Below are positions 1 through 13,495 of a stretch of 64,000 bases of DNA, piece after piece. Numbering within the stretch: the stretch's first letter is position 1; each line of letters opens with the position of its first letter. Made by a program: the position numbers and the translations under genes. The notes under the pieces were generated by a model. It was not told the DNA's origin. It ran no database searches and was given only the letters and a program-made list of their open reading frames with translations. Origin of the DNA: Spirometra erinaceieuropaei (Eukaryota; Platyhelminthes; Cestoda; Diphyllobothriidea; Diphyllobothriidae); assembly GCA_902702965.1 (NCBI GenBank), contig CACRXP010000070.1, forward strand, positions 1,528,900 through 1,592,899, written 5' to 3'.

Positions 1-2438
1 ATGCATTAGCCCGGCTATTTTAAATAGAAAGCTGCACGCCTGTTGCATAACACTACTAGCTGTTTATGAGGTGAAATAAAGACGTTTTATGGGTCACACG
101 CAAATCGCACTTGGTTCAGATCATTTGTGATGTTAAGGGTCAATCCGGAAAAATGCCCGTGTGAGAGGCCATGTTTCGCATATTACGTGACGAGTAGAAA
201 TTATTATTCCACAGCAGAGGATGCTGACAGACGTTTGAATAAAGTGAAAACCCAATTGTTTCGAGCTGGATAGAGACATGCAGGTGTGGTCGCGAACTAT
301 GTCAGTTACCAATTGCCTCTCTAAGTTTGTTTGCAAAAAAGTATTAAAAGGAGAACTTAGGCTTTGCGTGACACAAATATTTAAGTTTTTTACAGACGTG
401 TACACCTACAGTATGCGACGAGCCGCCGGTTGGGAAAGCGGAATCGAAGACTGGTCAATCCGTTTGGGAGTTTGCGAATGATCCGCAAATGCAGAGGTTT
501 CAGATCTTGCCTTCAGTTTGATGAATTACGTCACAGAGCAGTCACCGAACTAAAAAGATACGAGAAAAAAACACCAGTGCAAAAGTGGCTGGGCTACAAG
601 TTTTCGTAACTCAATACGGTAAGTCGTCTGCTAAAACAGGTATGTTTGATATTAGAACAAAGAAAAGACGTTTGTTAGGCTAAATGCGGTAAAGACGTGG
701 GTAAACGTCCGTAAACTGAAAAAGGAACATTTGGATTAAAACAGAAATTTGTGTGTCTGTGATATCTGCACAGAATTAAATAAAAAGTACAGGAGAATGC
801 ATACGACTTCGTATTTATTCGTTTTTCGTGGGGAATTTTCTTCCTTTAGAGACAGCGAACCCGCTTGTTTTGCATTGGCTTTTAGCATACGTTTAGGAGT
901 CCCAAAACTTAATGTTCTGCTTTCCACCAAATGAAATTAACAAAACGTTATAGATGTTTGTATAGGTGTTTCTGGGCTCCAACGCGTTATCATGGTGTAG
1001 AGGTTTGTGCATGCATATATGTAAACCGTGCCAGATAATTTTAAAGCTGCATCCTTTTTTAAAAAGGGAAACCGCGATTTGCAAGTTAAAAACAAACTGA
1101 AACCGCACTTATTATCTTTTCGAGAACAAAATTCGGCTGAAATATACATAAGATAAACGCGGGTATTTACGGACAAAATATCAGTGACTATGTGGACGGG
1201 TGAAGAATTCATTCAAAGCAGATACATAAACTAGGCGGCTGATGATTTCGACTGTATATTTAAGTTATTGTTTACCAGCTACAATTAGCCACCAAATATA
1301 AATGCACTTGGAGGTGTGCTCAAAGCTAACCAGTTTTATAACCTGGCAAAAATGGCGTACAAAATGCCTGTCAAATTTCATGGGTTTTGTGTCTACCGTA
1401 TAACTCTTTTAAGAAAATGAGGTACGGCATAACCGATAACAATTTTTCTGTGGCCAGACGAAGAAATGAGCTATAATACGGCACTTTTAATTTGACAAGT
1501 AGTCAGTCGAGCGTGCAGTTCATTTTGATGTGAATTTTGCGGAACACCTAAGCCTGCGCAGTAATAGTTGATATTCCTCCCCAGCGAAAATTGCTGTTGC
1601 AGTAGAGTAAGTGCAAGATATTAAGTAGATCAAGTAGAAAAGCGTCAATACTAAATCCTGGATGCTTTTTGGATATGCCGGTGCCCTAGGTCAATTTCGT
1701 GATCTGACGAAATTTAGGGGATAAAAAGGGCTTCTGATAACTGAGGCTCCGTGAGCATGGTACTTAATTACAAGCAGGAAGGAGACGACGTGCGAGAAAC
1801 GTCTGACTAAGTTAAAAAGTTACATTCCGTAAACCATCTTCAACGTTTTCTTAATAAACCCAATTTAAAGCTGTCTATGACCGAAGTGTGATAACCAGCA
1901 AATTTGCTGCTACCTCAAGGTTGGCCCCAAGGGGATATTGGCGCGCCGACAACGATTGAGTCCGGGACGAGTTCTTGAATCCCAACGTGTATGCCAACAC
2001 AGGATAACATCCAGTTTTACCAATTTGGTTAAGACGTTGGACCTTAGTCTGCCAGTGCCAGCTCCCTCGTGCCACATCACAGTCCCGCCTCACGAGTGGG
2101 CTATGACGGACTGCGAGGGGCTGTGAACGGGCTGAGGAAGAGGCAATATGAGGCAGATCACCGATGCTGCCCCTCGTGTCACCTAACCGAAAGAAATGCG
2201 CGGGCGGACGCCTGACTATTTGTGGTTTTTGTTCCCCTAGTCATATCAGATCGTCTCGCGTCACTGTGGGACCCTGAAATCCTATGGTTTCGCGTTTAAT
2301 ACAGCTGATTGTGATATATAGTAGAGGTCGACGCCTTAGCAAGGGAATGCCTTTAAAATAATGAGGTTTTTTATTGCGTTAGGACTTTCCGAGTATGAAT
2401 TCAAAGTTACCTGTTCGAACATTTCGATGCACGACATT

Positions 2439-2493
2439 ATCATACTGACATATATGTCAGTATGATATGTCAGTATGTGATATATATCACATA
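2439..2493. repeat. Two adjacent perfect palindromes
   Basis: Positions 2,439-2,466 form a perfect 28-base palindrome (half-site ATCATACTGACATA). Positions 2,474-2,493 form a second perfect palindrome of 20 bases (half-site TATGTGATAT). Between them part of the first half-site (ATGTCAGTATG) is repeated. This could be the remains of a small inverted-repeat element or AT-rich cruciform-forming DNA. No function is implied. Confidence 0.75.
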
Positions 2494-4308
2494 GAAAAAT
2501 ATATGTCATGTTAACATTGACTTAAGTTGGGGGTCTTTGGTAGTTCGCTTGAAATTCGAAATTTGTATGTCATAATTCTAGTTGCGAGAAGAAATAACAC
2601 ACAGAAAGAATTGATAAGTGCTAAAATTAAGAATATAAACGATCCTATCACCTCACCTTGGATTGGCAAAATTATTTAACGCAGCCGCTTAAAATAATAA
2701 ATAACAGCTGATGCACTTAAACTAGTAAAATACTGCCAGAATGTGCATGCAATTTTTTATTGTCAGACGACAATATGCTTGGTCGAATTTAAAAACAAGT
2801 TAATACATTATATTTAGCTATTTAAGAATTTGGGCTAACTGCCGGAAAGTGCATATGAATTGTTTTCTTCCGGATTATCTGGCGGAAGGCATAGAAATAG
2901 GTGTGAACACTGCACTCTGTAACTGACTGTAACAATAACTGACAATATTAAGACTGATATAGTGCGACGAATACGGTTATGGGTTGGTTATTAGTGTTGG
3001 CCGACTCGTAATATAAGCAGCTGCTATGAATTAATTAGCCTTCCGTGAAGATGTCCTCGTACCTTTATACAACGTCCAGGAAATTAACGATTTTCTATAG
3101 GTATCACTTCAGTAGGAAGCTAAATGCCTTCTAATCTCATAAATCTTATCTTTGCACGCTATTATATGATTCCTTTTTACAATATGAATCGTCTGGAAGT
3201 TTAATGCAACTAGCATATAGCAATAATTACATGAAGATTCAAGTTCAGTTCGTGCTGTATATGATAAAAATTAATCATACATTTAGCACGAAATCTTCTT
3301 GACAGATTGCTCCCATTACGCGTTTGCAACGACTCCGTCGTGTAACAGGTCGACATGGGTGAGAGCATGGTTTTATTGTGAGGACGAATGAGAGGGTAGT
3401 CAGCAGTGACAGAAATGGGAGTAAGGCTCTAAAGTATAATGGGCAGGTCGTTAGCGTTAATATTACGATCCTGAAGAAATCAATTTGAGCTCTAACTAGC
3501 AGTTGACAGTGGAGCTAGAACGAAATGTATTGGGGATTGGCAAGATTGTTCCTCTTTGAGTCTGTATGCAAGCATTTTAGCCCGTTTACCTTAATTATCA
3601 AGACGAGCTTGTAAACTGGTACTTCAGATTCGATGGCGAGGGACGAGGGAGGTTGCTACTGAATTTAACATTTTGGGGCCAGTCTTTTATGTCCATATGT
3701 CTGTCTGTGTCCGATTTCGCCCGGGCCGTCTTCAAAGATGCGCGATTGCGTTACCCTTAAACATTCTACTCCCTGCGTGAATGTCAGCCATCCTCAAATT
3801 TTGGCAGTTAGTCACTGTTCCGACTGATAAACACGTGATTGTTCATTGGCCTTACTGGTTGGGTTTATTCCTAGCGCTTTGCATTCAGCATTTACCGTTG
3901 ACAGAAAATACCTAAAACGTTAGATTTCACCTTGAATTTGTCCCCTCTCTATGTCTGGACACCAAAAGAGACTCTAGTAAAATTGTAAACAATTTGCAAT
4001 TTCTCTCTGCTAATGCCATGTCAAGTACAGGCGCTGACTTAAATGACAAAGAAGGTATGAATGATTCCATCCTTCATCATGTAAGTGCGTCCTGAATTTG
4101 TTGTTTTTTCAGCCGCACGAATTCCTTCAACCCCTGTCATATGTCGATGTATTTTAATGAAGTTTTTTTGATTTATGACGGATCCGTTTGCCGTGTTTCC
4201 CACATGCTTTACATTAAAGCAGCCCTAGAACAATGTCTGTTGTCTTTGCAAGAAATTCTATTCTGCTATATTTCGCGCCGAAATGCTGCTATTGCCCCGT
4301 TAGAGAGT

Positions 4309-4347
4309 GGGAGCCCCGAGGCACAACAGGAGGAGTGAGTTCCGTAA
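4309..4347 (+). repeat. SINE head fragment
   Basis: This short stretch contains GAGGCACAACAGG followed by GAGTGAGTTCCGTA. It matches the conserved head of the SINE copies near 19.8 and 29.8-30.2 kb, where the same order (AGGCACAACGG, then GAGTGAGTTCCGTA) occurs. The rest of the element is missing, so this is a truncated copy. Confidence 0.6.
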
Positions 4348-5084
4348 CGCCATTGGTTTTTACCCCTTTACTAACCGAAGTCATGAATTTTTATTTTGGC
4401 TCTAATGCTAACCGCACAGCCCCCGGCTTCCGTCACAACGTGGACACGGACCTTTTTTCGATTTGCTTTCTGTAACTAGGATATTTAAAGGCTCTGCCTC
4501 TATCCGTCATATATACTGAATTATACTAAACTAAATTTTGTCTAGTTTCCCACTGATTGTGTTATTTGATGTTGATTTCAGACAGTTAAAAGTAGGACAA
4601 GATCGACAAGAAGGGGAGCAGAGGTCTACGTCATCTTGCTTATCTCCCTTACTTTTTCACAGAGGTCATCACTTTGATGTTTGAAGTAATTAAAACTTGC
4701 CCATAATGATATAACAAAATGGGAGTAAGTCTCAGGGGAAGAGCTTGATCTCCTATCGATCTTGGTCATTTTAAAACTCTAATATGTCAATATTCTTTTT
4801 AAAATTGTGCATCAATGGCGACATCAAACATCCGCAATTAGGACATTCCACTCTTTGACCTGTGCTCCCCTTTTATGAGTTTTAGTCGACCACCGTTTTT
4901 CTTCGGTGTTTTACGCTCCCTATGAGCCTCTTGTACTGGTCATGACGTTCGTAATAACGCAGGATTTCCCAGGCCTCATGATGCGCAATGACCAATTTGG
5001 CGGGCTGTAATAGTCATGAAACCGCATGATATTCCTCTAATTTACAGAATAGTCCTTAAGACGTCATGTTGCTATTCTAGTGGC

Positions 5085-5800
5085 CGTCGTCGGTTCACTT
5101 GGCGCTTGCTCTGCGTGATAAAATAACTTGGATAGTCATTGGTCCGAGAGAGGTCACGAAGGAGAAGTCGTTCATCTATTTTGTCGGCTAAAGTGCTGAA
5201 GTGCGCTTCACCTTTTTCGAAAACCAACCGAACCCAACTGCGTTTGTGAGAGAGCATAAGTAAGTTTAAGTATAGTATTTGTCTTGTAAACGGAATTTTG
5301 CACACTAGCGCACAAGATTATGCAAGAAGGGGAGTTTGTCGTTAGTTCAGGCGTCTACTGTGTATTTGGTATTCGGGTCAACTGAGTTTAGTTATGCATT
5401 AAAGTGCTCTGCGTCGGATGATTTGACAATGGCGAAAGAGTCATTGACGTAACAAGCAAAGAACTTTTATTGATACCTGGTGATCTCCCAGTTTTCCATC
5501 AGTCGAAGGACCACTTCAGCAGTCAGCCTGGATAAGGGGAGTCCATCGGGTGCCATTAATTTGTTCCTCCATTTGTCCACTCATGGGGAAATATATTTTC
5601 ATGTAACACCATAAGAGCTCGATCGAACGTTCAAACTACTGGGGAATATTTGTCTCGTCGTAGAGGCCAGGCAAAATTTGTCTCATAATCTCAATCGCTA
5701 GTTCTTGCGGAATGGAGGTGAGGAACAAAACAACATCAAAGATGATATAGATTCATTTGGCTGGAATTTTAAGCTTTCAAGGAACTGATAAACAAAAGCC
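5085..5800 (-). pseudogene. Decayed Penelope-like element reverse transcriptase
   Basis: Read on the minus strand, this resembles the reverse transcriptase of Penelope-like elements, retroelements that encode an RT joined to a GIY-YIG endonuclease. From about 5,800 down I can read LAIEIMRQILPGLYDE, then MAPDGLPLSRLTAEVVLRL (the family's GTPMGSPLSG region), then CYVNDSFAIVKSSDAEHF, where the catalytic YVDD has become YVND. Further down come TNDKLPFLHNLV and LSHKRSWVRLVFEKGEAHF, which match the palm end and the linker before the endonuclease. Several stop codons and frame changes interrupt it, for example after the HFNA segment, so it is dead. No endonuclease domain follows, so the copy is partial. 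Confidence 0.8.
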
Positions 5801-8205
5801 ACTGAACACCGGATTACCAAGTGCAGACGCGACAATTGTTACAATATAAATACGAAATAGAGGGCTATCTTACCCCGTCAATGACGGAACAAGTGACGAA
5901 ACAAATGATTGTAACTACTGACAGGTAATTCGAAATGTCAGTGATTGACTCAAATCTGTAGATTGACTTTTGATTTCTAGATATAATGTGGCCGACCAGA
6001 TTTAATTGGACCGGAAGTCTTTGTTTGAGTTATGCGCTAACTCGGTCCCCATCTTAAATATCGAAAATCGTCTTGATTGTTCTCAGTGACTTTTGCATTT
6101 TCGAACCCACTGAGTCAATCAAAGGGTTCAAAGGCTTCCGTCTCGGAAAACGGCCGACTTTCGGTTACCACCATCAAGCCCAGGTCTCTCAAAGTTTGGT
6201 CTGTGTCGGACGTGCCATGTTAATGTTATTTATTTATTTATTAAATGCCAGTTTACAGGCATTGTCCAGGGGAGCGATAAAACACAAATCCGACCAGCAG
6301 TGAAAAAAAACTCCTGATTCTCTGTCATCGCTTAAGAATGAATGGTTCCATCCTCAGATTACTCGTCATCATAGAGGCTGAAAAGTAGTCTGTCAGTTTA
6401 GACAGTTATTACCATTTTCCCTTGGACAGAGTCAAACTGGATGACCGCGTAGTCCACATAGTAGGTAATAGTTCAAGTTAAATCGAAACAACGTCTTTGG
6501 GAGCCATTAATCGGAAACCTCAATTCCTATATTCGAAAAGGCTGAGTATGTTATCGAAAGTCGACCAGCCAAATATCAATCTCTCTGTTCTATTTCCAAT
6601 TCCTCGCTGCGTGTGGTGCTCATGTTGCGCAACTTTTTAAAAAAAGTAGTCCTCAAATGTAATTGTCCTACATGAACGATACTCGTCAAGGAAATTAACA
6701 AAGATATAATAAAACAGATTTCACTATTTTCTATGCAGAATCTTGATGTAAGATAAGGGCGTATTTCCTACAGTTGGATGCTAGAAGACAGTTTTCTTCT
6801 CTTGTACAGCTGCTGGACATGGCAGGTACGATGTTGCCCGTCTGCCAAATGTGCCACTTCAACGTCCTCTTCAAGAGCGCCCTCGTAAAAGTTAATGCGG
6901 TAATTACATCTCCAGAACCAAATTTTCGATCCGCAATTTGTGGGAGAAAATTATCATGCTAAATGAAACCGTCAAATTGCATCAACCATTTAAGTTCATC
7001 AGACAGACAGTAGCAACAAACTGAACGCGGTTTTGACCAACGCCCGAAGCCTTTGTTTTTGATTACAAGAATATCGCCCAACGATAAAATTGGAATACTA
7101 AAATGACCGTTGAAAATAATCACTTAAAACAAATTTGCAGTGTTTTCAACTGAAGAAATACAATGTTTGTTAGATTTCAGTAAAACAGTAGACAAATTCA
7201 CAATTACTATTACCCGAATTTTGCAGATCCCATAATATACGAAATGAGGCAAAACAAATTAGAAATTTTCCAAGATATTTATTCTATCTTTGCTCAGTAT
7301 TATGCAGTAATATAAAGAAACATTCATGACTTCTCAAAATCGAGCACTTCAAACCCGAAAACACGTTTTAAACTACTGCCAACACATACCATTGTCTTAC
7401 ATTTTTAGACACCATTCCTTTGATTAACAAGCGGCAGCTAGTCATTCAAAAACCTGACGGTTTTTTTAAAATTAGTTATATTATCTCAAATAATACGGAT
7501 GTGGAATGAACGTTCTTCATGTGTTTTGCACAAGATGCTGTTTCTCAATAGACATTAAAATCCAATAACTAAAATTTGATAGGTTTCGATGAAATGGGAG
7601 CTGTGCCACACAAGTCAGCGTTCCTTCTTTTTCTCACAGAAGGTCATTCGTTAATGGAAGTCTTTGCCGGAGTATGTTGTTAAGTCTCCTACCGTGAACG
7701 TATTCACGAGATATGTGGACAGTCACTTACTGAAAGGCAACCCGAACAGCCGAGGCCTGATCTAGTAGATTCATAAAATGACTATAAATATACTACTGAC
7801 AGGACTTCAACAGATCCTTTTTGTGCGTAAAACTTTGCCCGCATGGAAATTTTCACAGTCCGAATGCGCTGAACAAAGTTTTTCGCAATTATGTCGTGAA
7901 TACCATACCCCTTTCGTCTTTCTGATACATTATTAGATTTATGAATTCTCCGTACTAAAACTGCAAGCAAAAGTTTTGCATTTTAACTATTTTCCCTTAC
8001 ATTTTACCCTCTGAATTGAGTTTTCAGGGCTTCTGCCGTTCACTCCAAATATACTGACTGATACTGACTAAAGAAGTAACCGTTTTTGTTTAAATTCTGC
8101 AGATACAACAGTACACGAAATGCGGTTAACTGAGAGGAAAAAAGTGAAATGAAAGATGCTGATTATAAGCGGTTTGTAGTACCCAGATAAATACTCTCTT
8201 GGAGA
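5801..8205. other. AT-rich intergenic DNA, nothing recognised
   Basis: No exon structure, RNA gene or known repeat was found. The short open frames, such as the one at 6,073-6,303, have no domain, no signal peptide and no splice context that I can support. Confidence 0.5.
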
Positions 8206-8209
8206 CGTA

Positions 8210-8930
8210 AAGTGGACCGCAGTATTATTCAAAAGAAAGGTAAAGTCAGTTATATTCAGGCGGTTCGTTAAATTTCGACACTTATCATCATCAAATTTTT
8301 AAATGCTCTGGAAGGGTTCGTTTAAAGGACCGATTTCGTCCAGCCTATGGCGTATGCTGTGAATGGTATGAAGGCATGAAGTGAGTTTTGACAGGATGAC
8401 ACTCTGTAGTCGGTTAATATCAGAGGGGATAATAATTCCACAATAAGTCATCTGACTTGTTTAACTGGAAAAACAATAACGGACAATTTCTCAGTCAAAA
8501 TGTCGTGTGTGTGTGTGTGCTGCAGAAAAGCGTCTGATGTGGGGAAGACAATTGCATCTACGTGAGAGATGACCATTTTTAACAACCGTTCCCCTAGCCA
8601 AGCACCTAATGCACCTCTTTTTCCCAATCAACCTGGGGCTGGTGTCAAGACAGAGTCGATGTTTTCGAGGGCTCTTTGACTCGCGTTTTACACTTGACCG
8701 AGTCAGTAAGATATGTACTAGACCTGCAGTCGGGCGGCACGGATCCGACAGGCATGAAAATGTTACGAAAACCACACTAAAAGTAAATCATTAGCGCTAG
8801 TACTCAGATTTTCGAGTCACGGCTTTTAACGCCTTATGATCGCAAAAGTCTCTATAAATTTATTGTATTGAGGATTGCGCCCATATGCCACGACGACACT
8901 TTCCACAGCGCGTATCTAAATTTCCATTTT
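8210..8930. repeat. Direct repeat unit, copy 1 of 2
   Basis: This segment of about 720 bases is repeated immediately downstream with clear but diverged similarity. Shared landmarks in the same order are CCGCAGTATTATTCAAAAGAAAG near 8,217, the CCTATGGCGTATGCTG block near 8,344, GTCAAGACAGA near 8,644 and AGGATTGCGCCCATATGCCACGA near 8,870. A short GT run lies at about 8,503-8,518. No coding capacity is recognised. Confidence 0.7.
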
Positions 8931-8936
8931 CTCTCT

Positions 8937-9690
8937 CACGTAAAATTGACTGCAGTGTTACTTAAAAGAAAGATATTGCCAGCTATGCTCGGGCGGTTGG
9001 TTGTGTTTCGATACTCATCTCTTTCAAATTTTTACATACCCTGAAGGATTTCCTTTTAATCATTAATCTCGCCCAACCTATGGCATATGCTGCGGAGATC
9101 TTAGGGGCAGCAGGTGGATTTTGACGGGCTGACACTTAGTAGTCAGTTGGTATCGAGAGGTTTGTCAGTTCTGCTCTGGGGCGTCCTATTTATTCAGTTA
9201 GAAAAAAACAATAAATGATATTGTCCGGGCACCTGGATGGTGCTTGTGCTATACACAAACCTTTGACCTATGGAAAACCCTTGAACCCACGTGAGGGTTT
9301 GCCCATGGCTGGCGATTGTTTTCCCCGCGTGCGTCACAACGCGCGTCCAGCTTCTAGCGCACCATTTTCTCTCTCATCTACATGAGTCCGGTGGCAAGAC
9401 AGATTCAGGGCGGTCGGGAGCTTAGTGGCTGACGAAGTTGACTGACTTCTCTACGCCCCCCGCACGCGACCCCGCCCCCAAGCCATGTACTAGGCGTACT
9501 TTGGAGCTCTTCGGATCACACCTGCATGAGAGTGTCATGGTGAGCGCACTAAAACGGTGCAAAAAGTCAGCCGTCACGGCCACGTCACTCAACATGCAAG
9601 CATAGTCTTGCGTTTTCGAGATTTATTAAAATGGGGATTGCACTCAAGTGCCACGAGGCTGACTTCTGCATCGCATACATCTATCGCGCA
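8937..9690. repeat. Direct repeat unit, copy 2 of 2
   Basis: Second copy of the unit starting at 8,210. It carries CTGCAGTGTTACTTAAAAG near 8,950, CCTATGGCATATGCTG near 9,077, GGCAAGACAGA near 9,392 and GGGGATTGCACTCAAGTGCCACGA near 9,632, matching the landmarks of copy 1. Positions 9,230-9,530 are distinctly GC-rich, and copy 2 is about 30 bases longer overall. Either a local tandem duplication or two insertions of one element could explain the pair. Confidence 0.7.
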
Positions 9691-12070
9691 TCAGTCGACA
9701 CTTCGAGCCTTCCAGCCAATTTGCGACTGGACTGAACTAGTGGTCGACGCAGCGTGAATGCCTTTGTTTAAAAGGGCAACTATACATCAAGTTCACGACA
9801 CCAGTTAGCGGTTCGCCCGAGCTGTGCTCAGTCTGACTATTGTCTAACGTGCGCTACTCGGACCTCCGATTCGTTACCACGGCTGGTGTGTGGCTGACTC
9901 TGGCCCATATCGGATTAAGTAAAATGTTCATCGACAAATGTAAAAGTTCCCTAACAACGGGGACAGCCATTGCATCAAGACGTCAGTGCAGCAGTGATCT
10001 GTGCATGTCTTCTCACGTATCCGGAGTCTTCGACTATCAGAGAGTAGTTCCAGAACAGTACATGAAAAACGCTTTTCGGGATATTTAAGCGTGTGAAACA
10101 GGACCTGGTCATGGTTTAAATGCATCAGGTACTAGTCCGTTCAGCGAAGGAACCAATGCGGCTAAAGCATCATTGCAGCCTGGTTATCGGTTCTGAAAAT
10201 CAGAGATATGCCAGGCCAGTTGCCTTCTATCTTGGCCCGCTTTGTAAAGTTTGAGGAAGCCTCAAAGGCGAGAAAACAAATGACCAAATACCACTGCACT
10301 CAATAGCTTGCAAATATTTTGTAAAATACAGGTCTTCCGCCTACGACGCGCAATTCGCTTTCTACCATTGACGAACGTGTCGCTATTTCTCAGATACTAC
10401 GAGCAAGCGTTCTGAGTCAGTTTCATACTGGACATGCGGACATTAACCATATGAAAGCCCTCGTCCGCACTAACAATGAGTGACCGATCCCATGAAATGT
10501 TGCCCGAATTTCTGAAGTACGTTTTCGATAAGGACAAGTGACTTAGGTGGGGTTAAAATAGTATTTAACCATGCGCAGAATCCTATAAAATGTCGGACTC
10601 GACAAGATGTCGGCATTCGACCTCCCGTAGTAACCATGCTAAGTAAAAATGATTGCCTAAATAGCATGCACTTCCCACACGGTTTTTCGATCATTTTATA
10701 AATTCAATTATAGTTAATAAAAAGTGGACAAAAATATGCCTTTGTTTATTCGTATGATACAAAATCACTTCGTGTTCACATTTTATACTCAGAGGAGTAT
10801 AATTAGGATTCAGATGGTTTTTTACTTTGCGAATAATTTTGAGCCTGAACAGCTGTTACATTAGTGTTTAGTTATTTCATTCTGAACGATGCATAGGTTC
10901 TGCGTAAAATTTTGCAACAGGAGCATTGGTACACGGACAGTTACGATGTAAATTGCATGGCCCCAAAAGAGCTGATAATCGAAAACTTTTTCAGGGCTCT
11001 GTTATACAACTACCGGTATTTTTAAGGAAAGGAAATATCAGTAAATGGTTATTAAAGAACGAAGAAATCTAAGAAAATATGTGCTAATAATCTATGACAA
11101 AAGGCATGCAGATTATGATAAAACATGTTTTTCATTTTCAATGAGGTAGCACACAGCGTATATAGATTTCAGAAACCTCAAAAATGATGAGATTACTTAA
11201 AATTATTTTATTTTCCTAATTTAGTCAACCTCGGACTTGAAAATAGTTCTTTGTGTGTGGACACGAAAAGACACCTCGGACAAAAAACATAGCTTATGCA
11301 TGTTTTTCGGACATTTCTTCGTTACGAGTTCTGGATATGCATGTCGTCCTTTGCTCATACATATTATGTGAAGCTGGTAGACGATGGCATCTTCGTATAA
11401 TGCGACAAAACGCGACCGATAATAAAAGTATCAGGATTTTGCGCAAAAAGACGGCAAGTACTAAACGTGGACGAAATTATGTTGTCATGCTCTATCCGGG
11501 AAGGGCATTTAAACTAATTACCAGGCTTTCGCTACAACAGAATCCACCTGCATCAAAACCAGATATTGCCCTTAACATAAGCGCATAATTCCTTGACGGG
11601 GAAAACGTGTCAGTCTCTCACATACGGTGCAGTGCTGAACTCATTTATGCTTCCCATCTAGGCATTTCGCGCATGAACTCATGCATATACTTATGTTATG
11701 CACATCTGTATGGGGTGATCCTATGTATTAGGACAGTGAGCATCACATAGCAAAGTGATCTTAAGTACAACCAGAGGGGCTGATCGCAGTCGAGTTATAT
11801 CACCCCCTGTCAAGTTCCAAGTTCAATGTCGTGAACGCGGAAACTGGTTCCAGGAGTTCTTTGTCGTTGATGGAGGGGAGCTCGTGTGCACTACGCTTGC
11901 GACATACAGTTGCAAAATCTGAAATTAATACATTTTTAAGTTAAGGACGGTTACCTGCTGGCAGATTGAGCACTGTGAATTTGTAAACTAACAACATGAC
12001 TTGAACTGAGTGCTTTCGCAGCATTCTGTCTTGGGAAAATCTGCAAGTCAAATTATTACTCTTTATTGAT
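9691..12070. other. Intergenic DNA, one unexplained open frame
   Basis: Nothing recognised. The longest open frame (11,253-11,588, +, 111 codons) contains a short hydrophobic stretch (MHVVLCSYILCEAG) followed by a possible phase-1 splice donor at a GTAGAC. I could not find a partner exon and do not call it a gene. Positions near 9,960-9,990 weakly resemble part of the 8.2 kb repeat unit. Confidence 0.4.
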
Positions 12071-12076
12071 GATTTA

Positions 12077-12400
12077 TTAGGTCAAAGAGCGTACCCGTAT
12101 TGTTTATGGACTTGCGTGAGTGTTGTTGACGACACCACAAGAGACATTGACCGCTTGTCTCACTGCGGCCTATCCTGGCCCGGATATTTTGTCGTCATCT
12201 TTGACAGGTTGACATGTCTAGCAGGTCGGCGTCTTTGTAATATCGTAATCCGGCATGACGTTAACATCAAAGGTGAATAAAATTGACCCAGCCGGGCTCA
12301 CTTTATGTGAAGACGTCCAGGCATTGTTGCCTACTTCAGCACGTAGCTTAGCGCAGCATTTATTACAAATTGGCGTTTGAACAGGATAACCATCTATGTA
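12077..12400. repeat. Dispersed repeat R3, copy A
   Basis: Strong similarity to 26,665-27,010. Both contain ATTAGGTCAAAGA, TTGTTTATGGACTTGCGTGA, CTCACTGCGGCCTATCCTGG and CTAGCAGGTCGGC in the same order and spacing, followed by weaker similarity ending in a shared TTTATTACAAATTGGCGTTT. No open frame is conserved between the copies, so it looks like a non-coding repeat of unknown class. Confidence 0.8.
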
Positions 12401-12603
12401 CACATAGTCCCCGATTACCTAAAGTGCCACTTTATATAAAAACTTCGTATGACTGGAGTAAAAAGGATGTACGGTAGATGTAATGTACCGCTAGGCAACC
12501 ACTTATTATAACGAAGTATTTATTCGTTTTTACATATCAGTTGTCGCCTTTACATTAAACCCGTCCATTTCCCATTGTATGGATGCGATATGCGAATCCC
12601 AGG

Positions 12604-13495
12604 TTAGTGCTGTAAAGAAGATGAAGACCCAATCCCCGGGACAGCACGTTTATTAGTCTGAGCTTTCGGTATCCTACAGGAGGCCATCGTCAGAGACTGT
12701 GAGAATGCGACATCAAATGAGCGGTTTTTGTAGTCAAACCACGAAGGGGGGAGTGCAGAGGATGGTATTCGCGATAAGTTGAGTCCCACGCCGTCTCCCG
12801 GTGGCGTGACTGCGTGCACCCTTGGCTGGGAATTGGGTCTCGCCTCTTGGCCGCGGGAACGGAGCGCGTGATAGCAGGGGGTATGTCAACGTGCCTGTTG
12901 ATAGAGTTGGTATCAGACACCCAGGCCTATAACAGTTCTCTTCCTGTCTTATTGTTGGCCCGCGCCACTATCCGCGAGCTCGCGAAGTTGAATTTGTGGC
13001 CTTCTTCCAGGGTGTGAGGGCGACCTGAGACAACGGGTCGCCTCTCCAGGCCGCCCGTTTGTGCTCCGTTATTCGTGAGCTGAGTCGTCGTCCGGTTTGT
13101 CCTGTGTAGTGATGAGGGCAGTCCCGACATGGGATCTGATGGACGACACCCGATTGTTGTCCCACGTCTAGGCGATCCTTCACTCGCATGATCTTCCTGC
13201 GCATGGTTGCTGTCTGACGGTGAGCGATACCCACGCCGAGCTCTCCAGCGATCCGTTCCAACGCTTCGGTGCCAGAGTGTTGGCGGCTCTCATCCGTTTG
13301 TTCGCCGTGGGCGCGCGCGGAGGCAGCGGCTGACGAAGCTGTTTGGGTATCCACTCCTTGAATGTTGGTCCCGAAGATGCCGAAGTTCTCGTACTCGTTC
13401 CCCAAGTTCACTGCAGTGCGTTTTTACACTTTGGAAGAGTGTCCTAACACTGCTGCTCTTATGCGCTATTGACTTTAAGTTTAAGGTGACCACAA
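12604..13495 (-). pseudogene. 3' part of a Penelope-like element with GIY-YIG domain
   Basis: Minus-strand remains of a PLE from the end of the RT palm to the 3' end. From 13,493 down: SSVRTLFQSVKTHCSELGER and SGYPNSFVSRCLRARP (RT-endonuclease linker). In a second frame come GVGIAHRQTATMRRKIM and then the endonuclease core, with a CRDC knuckle followed by HYTGQTGRRLSSRITEHKRA, the family's Y-x-G-x-T-x-R...EH pattern. In a third frame come HTLEEGHKFNF and RELL, then in another frame MSDTNSINRHVDIPPA. At least three frameshifts (near 13,310, 13,050 and 12,925) break it. The region below 12,700 is the 3' untranslated end and holds a ribozyme-like motif. Catalytic residues of the endonuclease are partly recognisable, but the element cannot be active. 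Confidence 0.87.
12649..12697 (-). ncRNA. Hammerhead-ribozyme-like motif at PLE 3' end
   Basis: The minus strand reads GTCTCTGACGATGG, a spacer with a TCCT/AGGA hairpin, then ACCGAAAGCTC and an AATAAA. The order CTGANGA, short stem-loop, GAAA is that of a hammerhead core, here with CTGACGA in place of CTGATGA. PLEs are known to carry hammerhead ribozymes in their terminal repeats. This copy lies directly downstream of a PLE endonuclease remnant. Cleavage activity is not shown by the sequence alone. Confidence 0.45.

Larger units (their letters stand above)
1..5080. other. AT-rich intergenic DNA without recognisable genes
   Basis: I see no exon set, RNA gene or intact element here. The short open frames are interrupted and lack convincing splice partners. 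Around 1,900-2,290 the base composition becomes GC-richer, as in the mobile elements elsewhere in the window, but I cannot name a family. Two palindromes and a short SINE-head fragment are listed separately. Confidence 0.5.
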
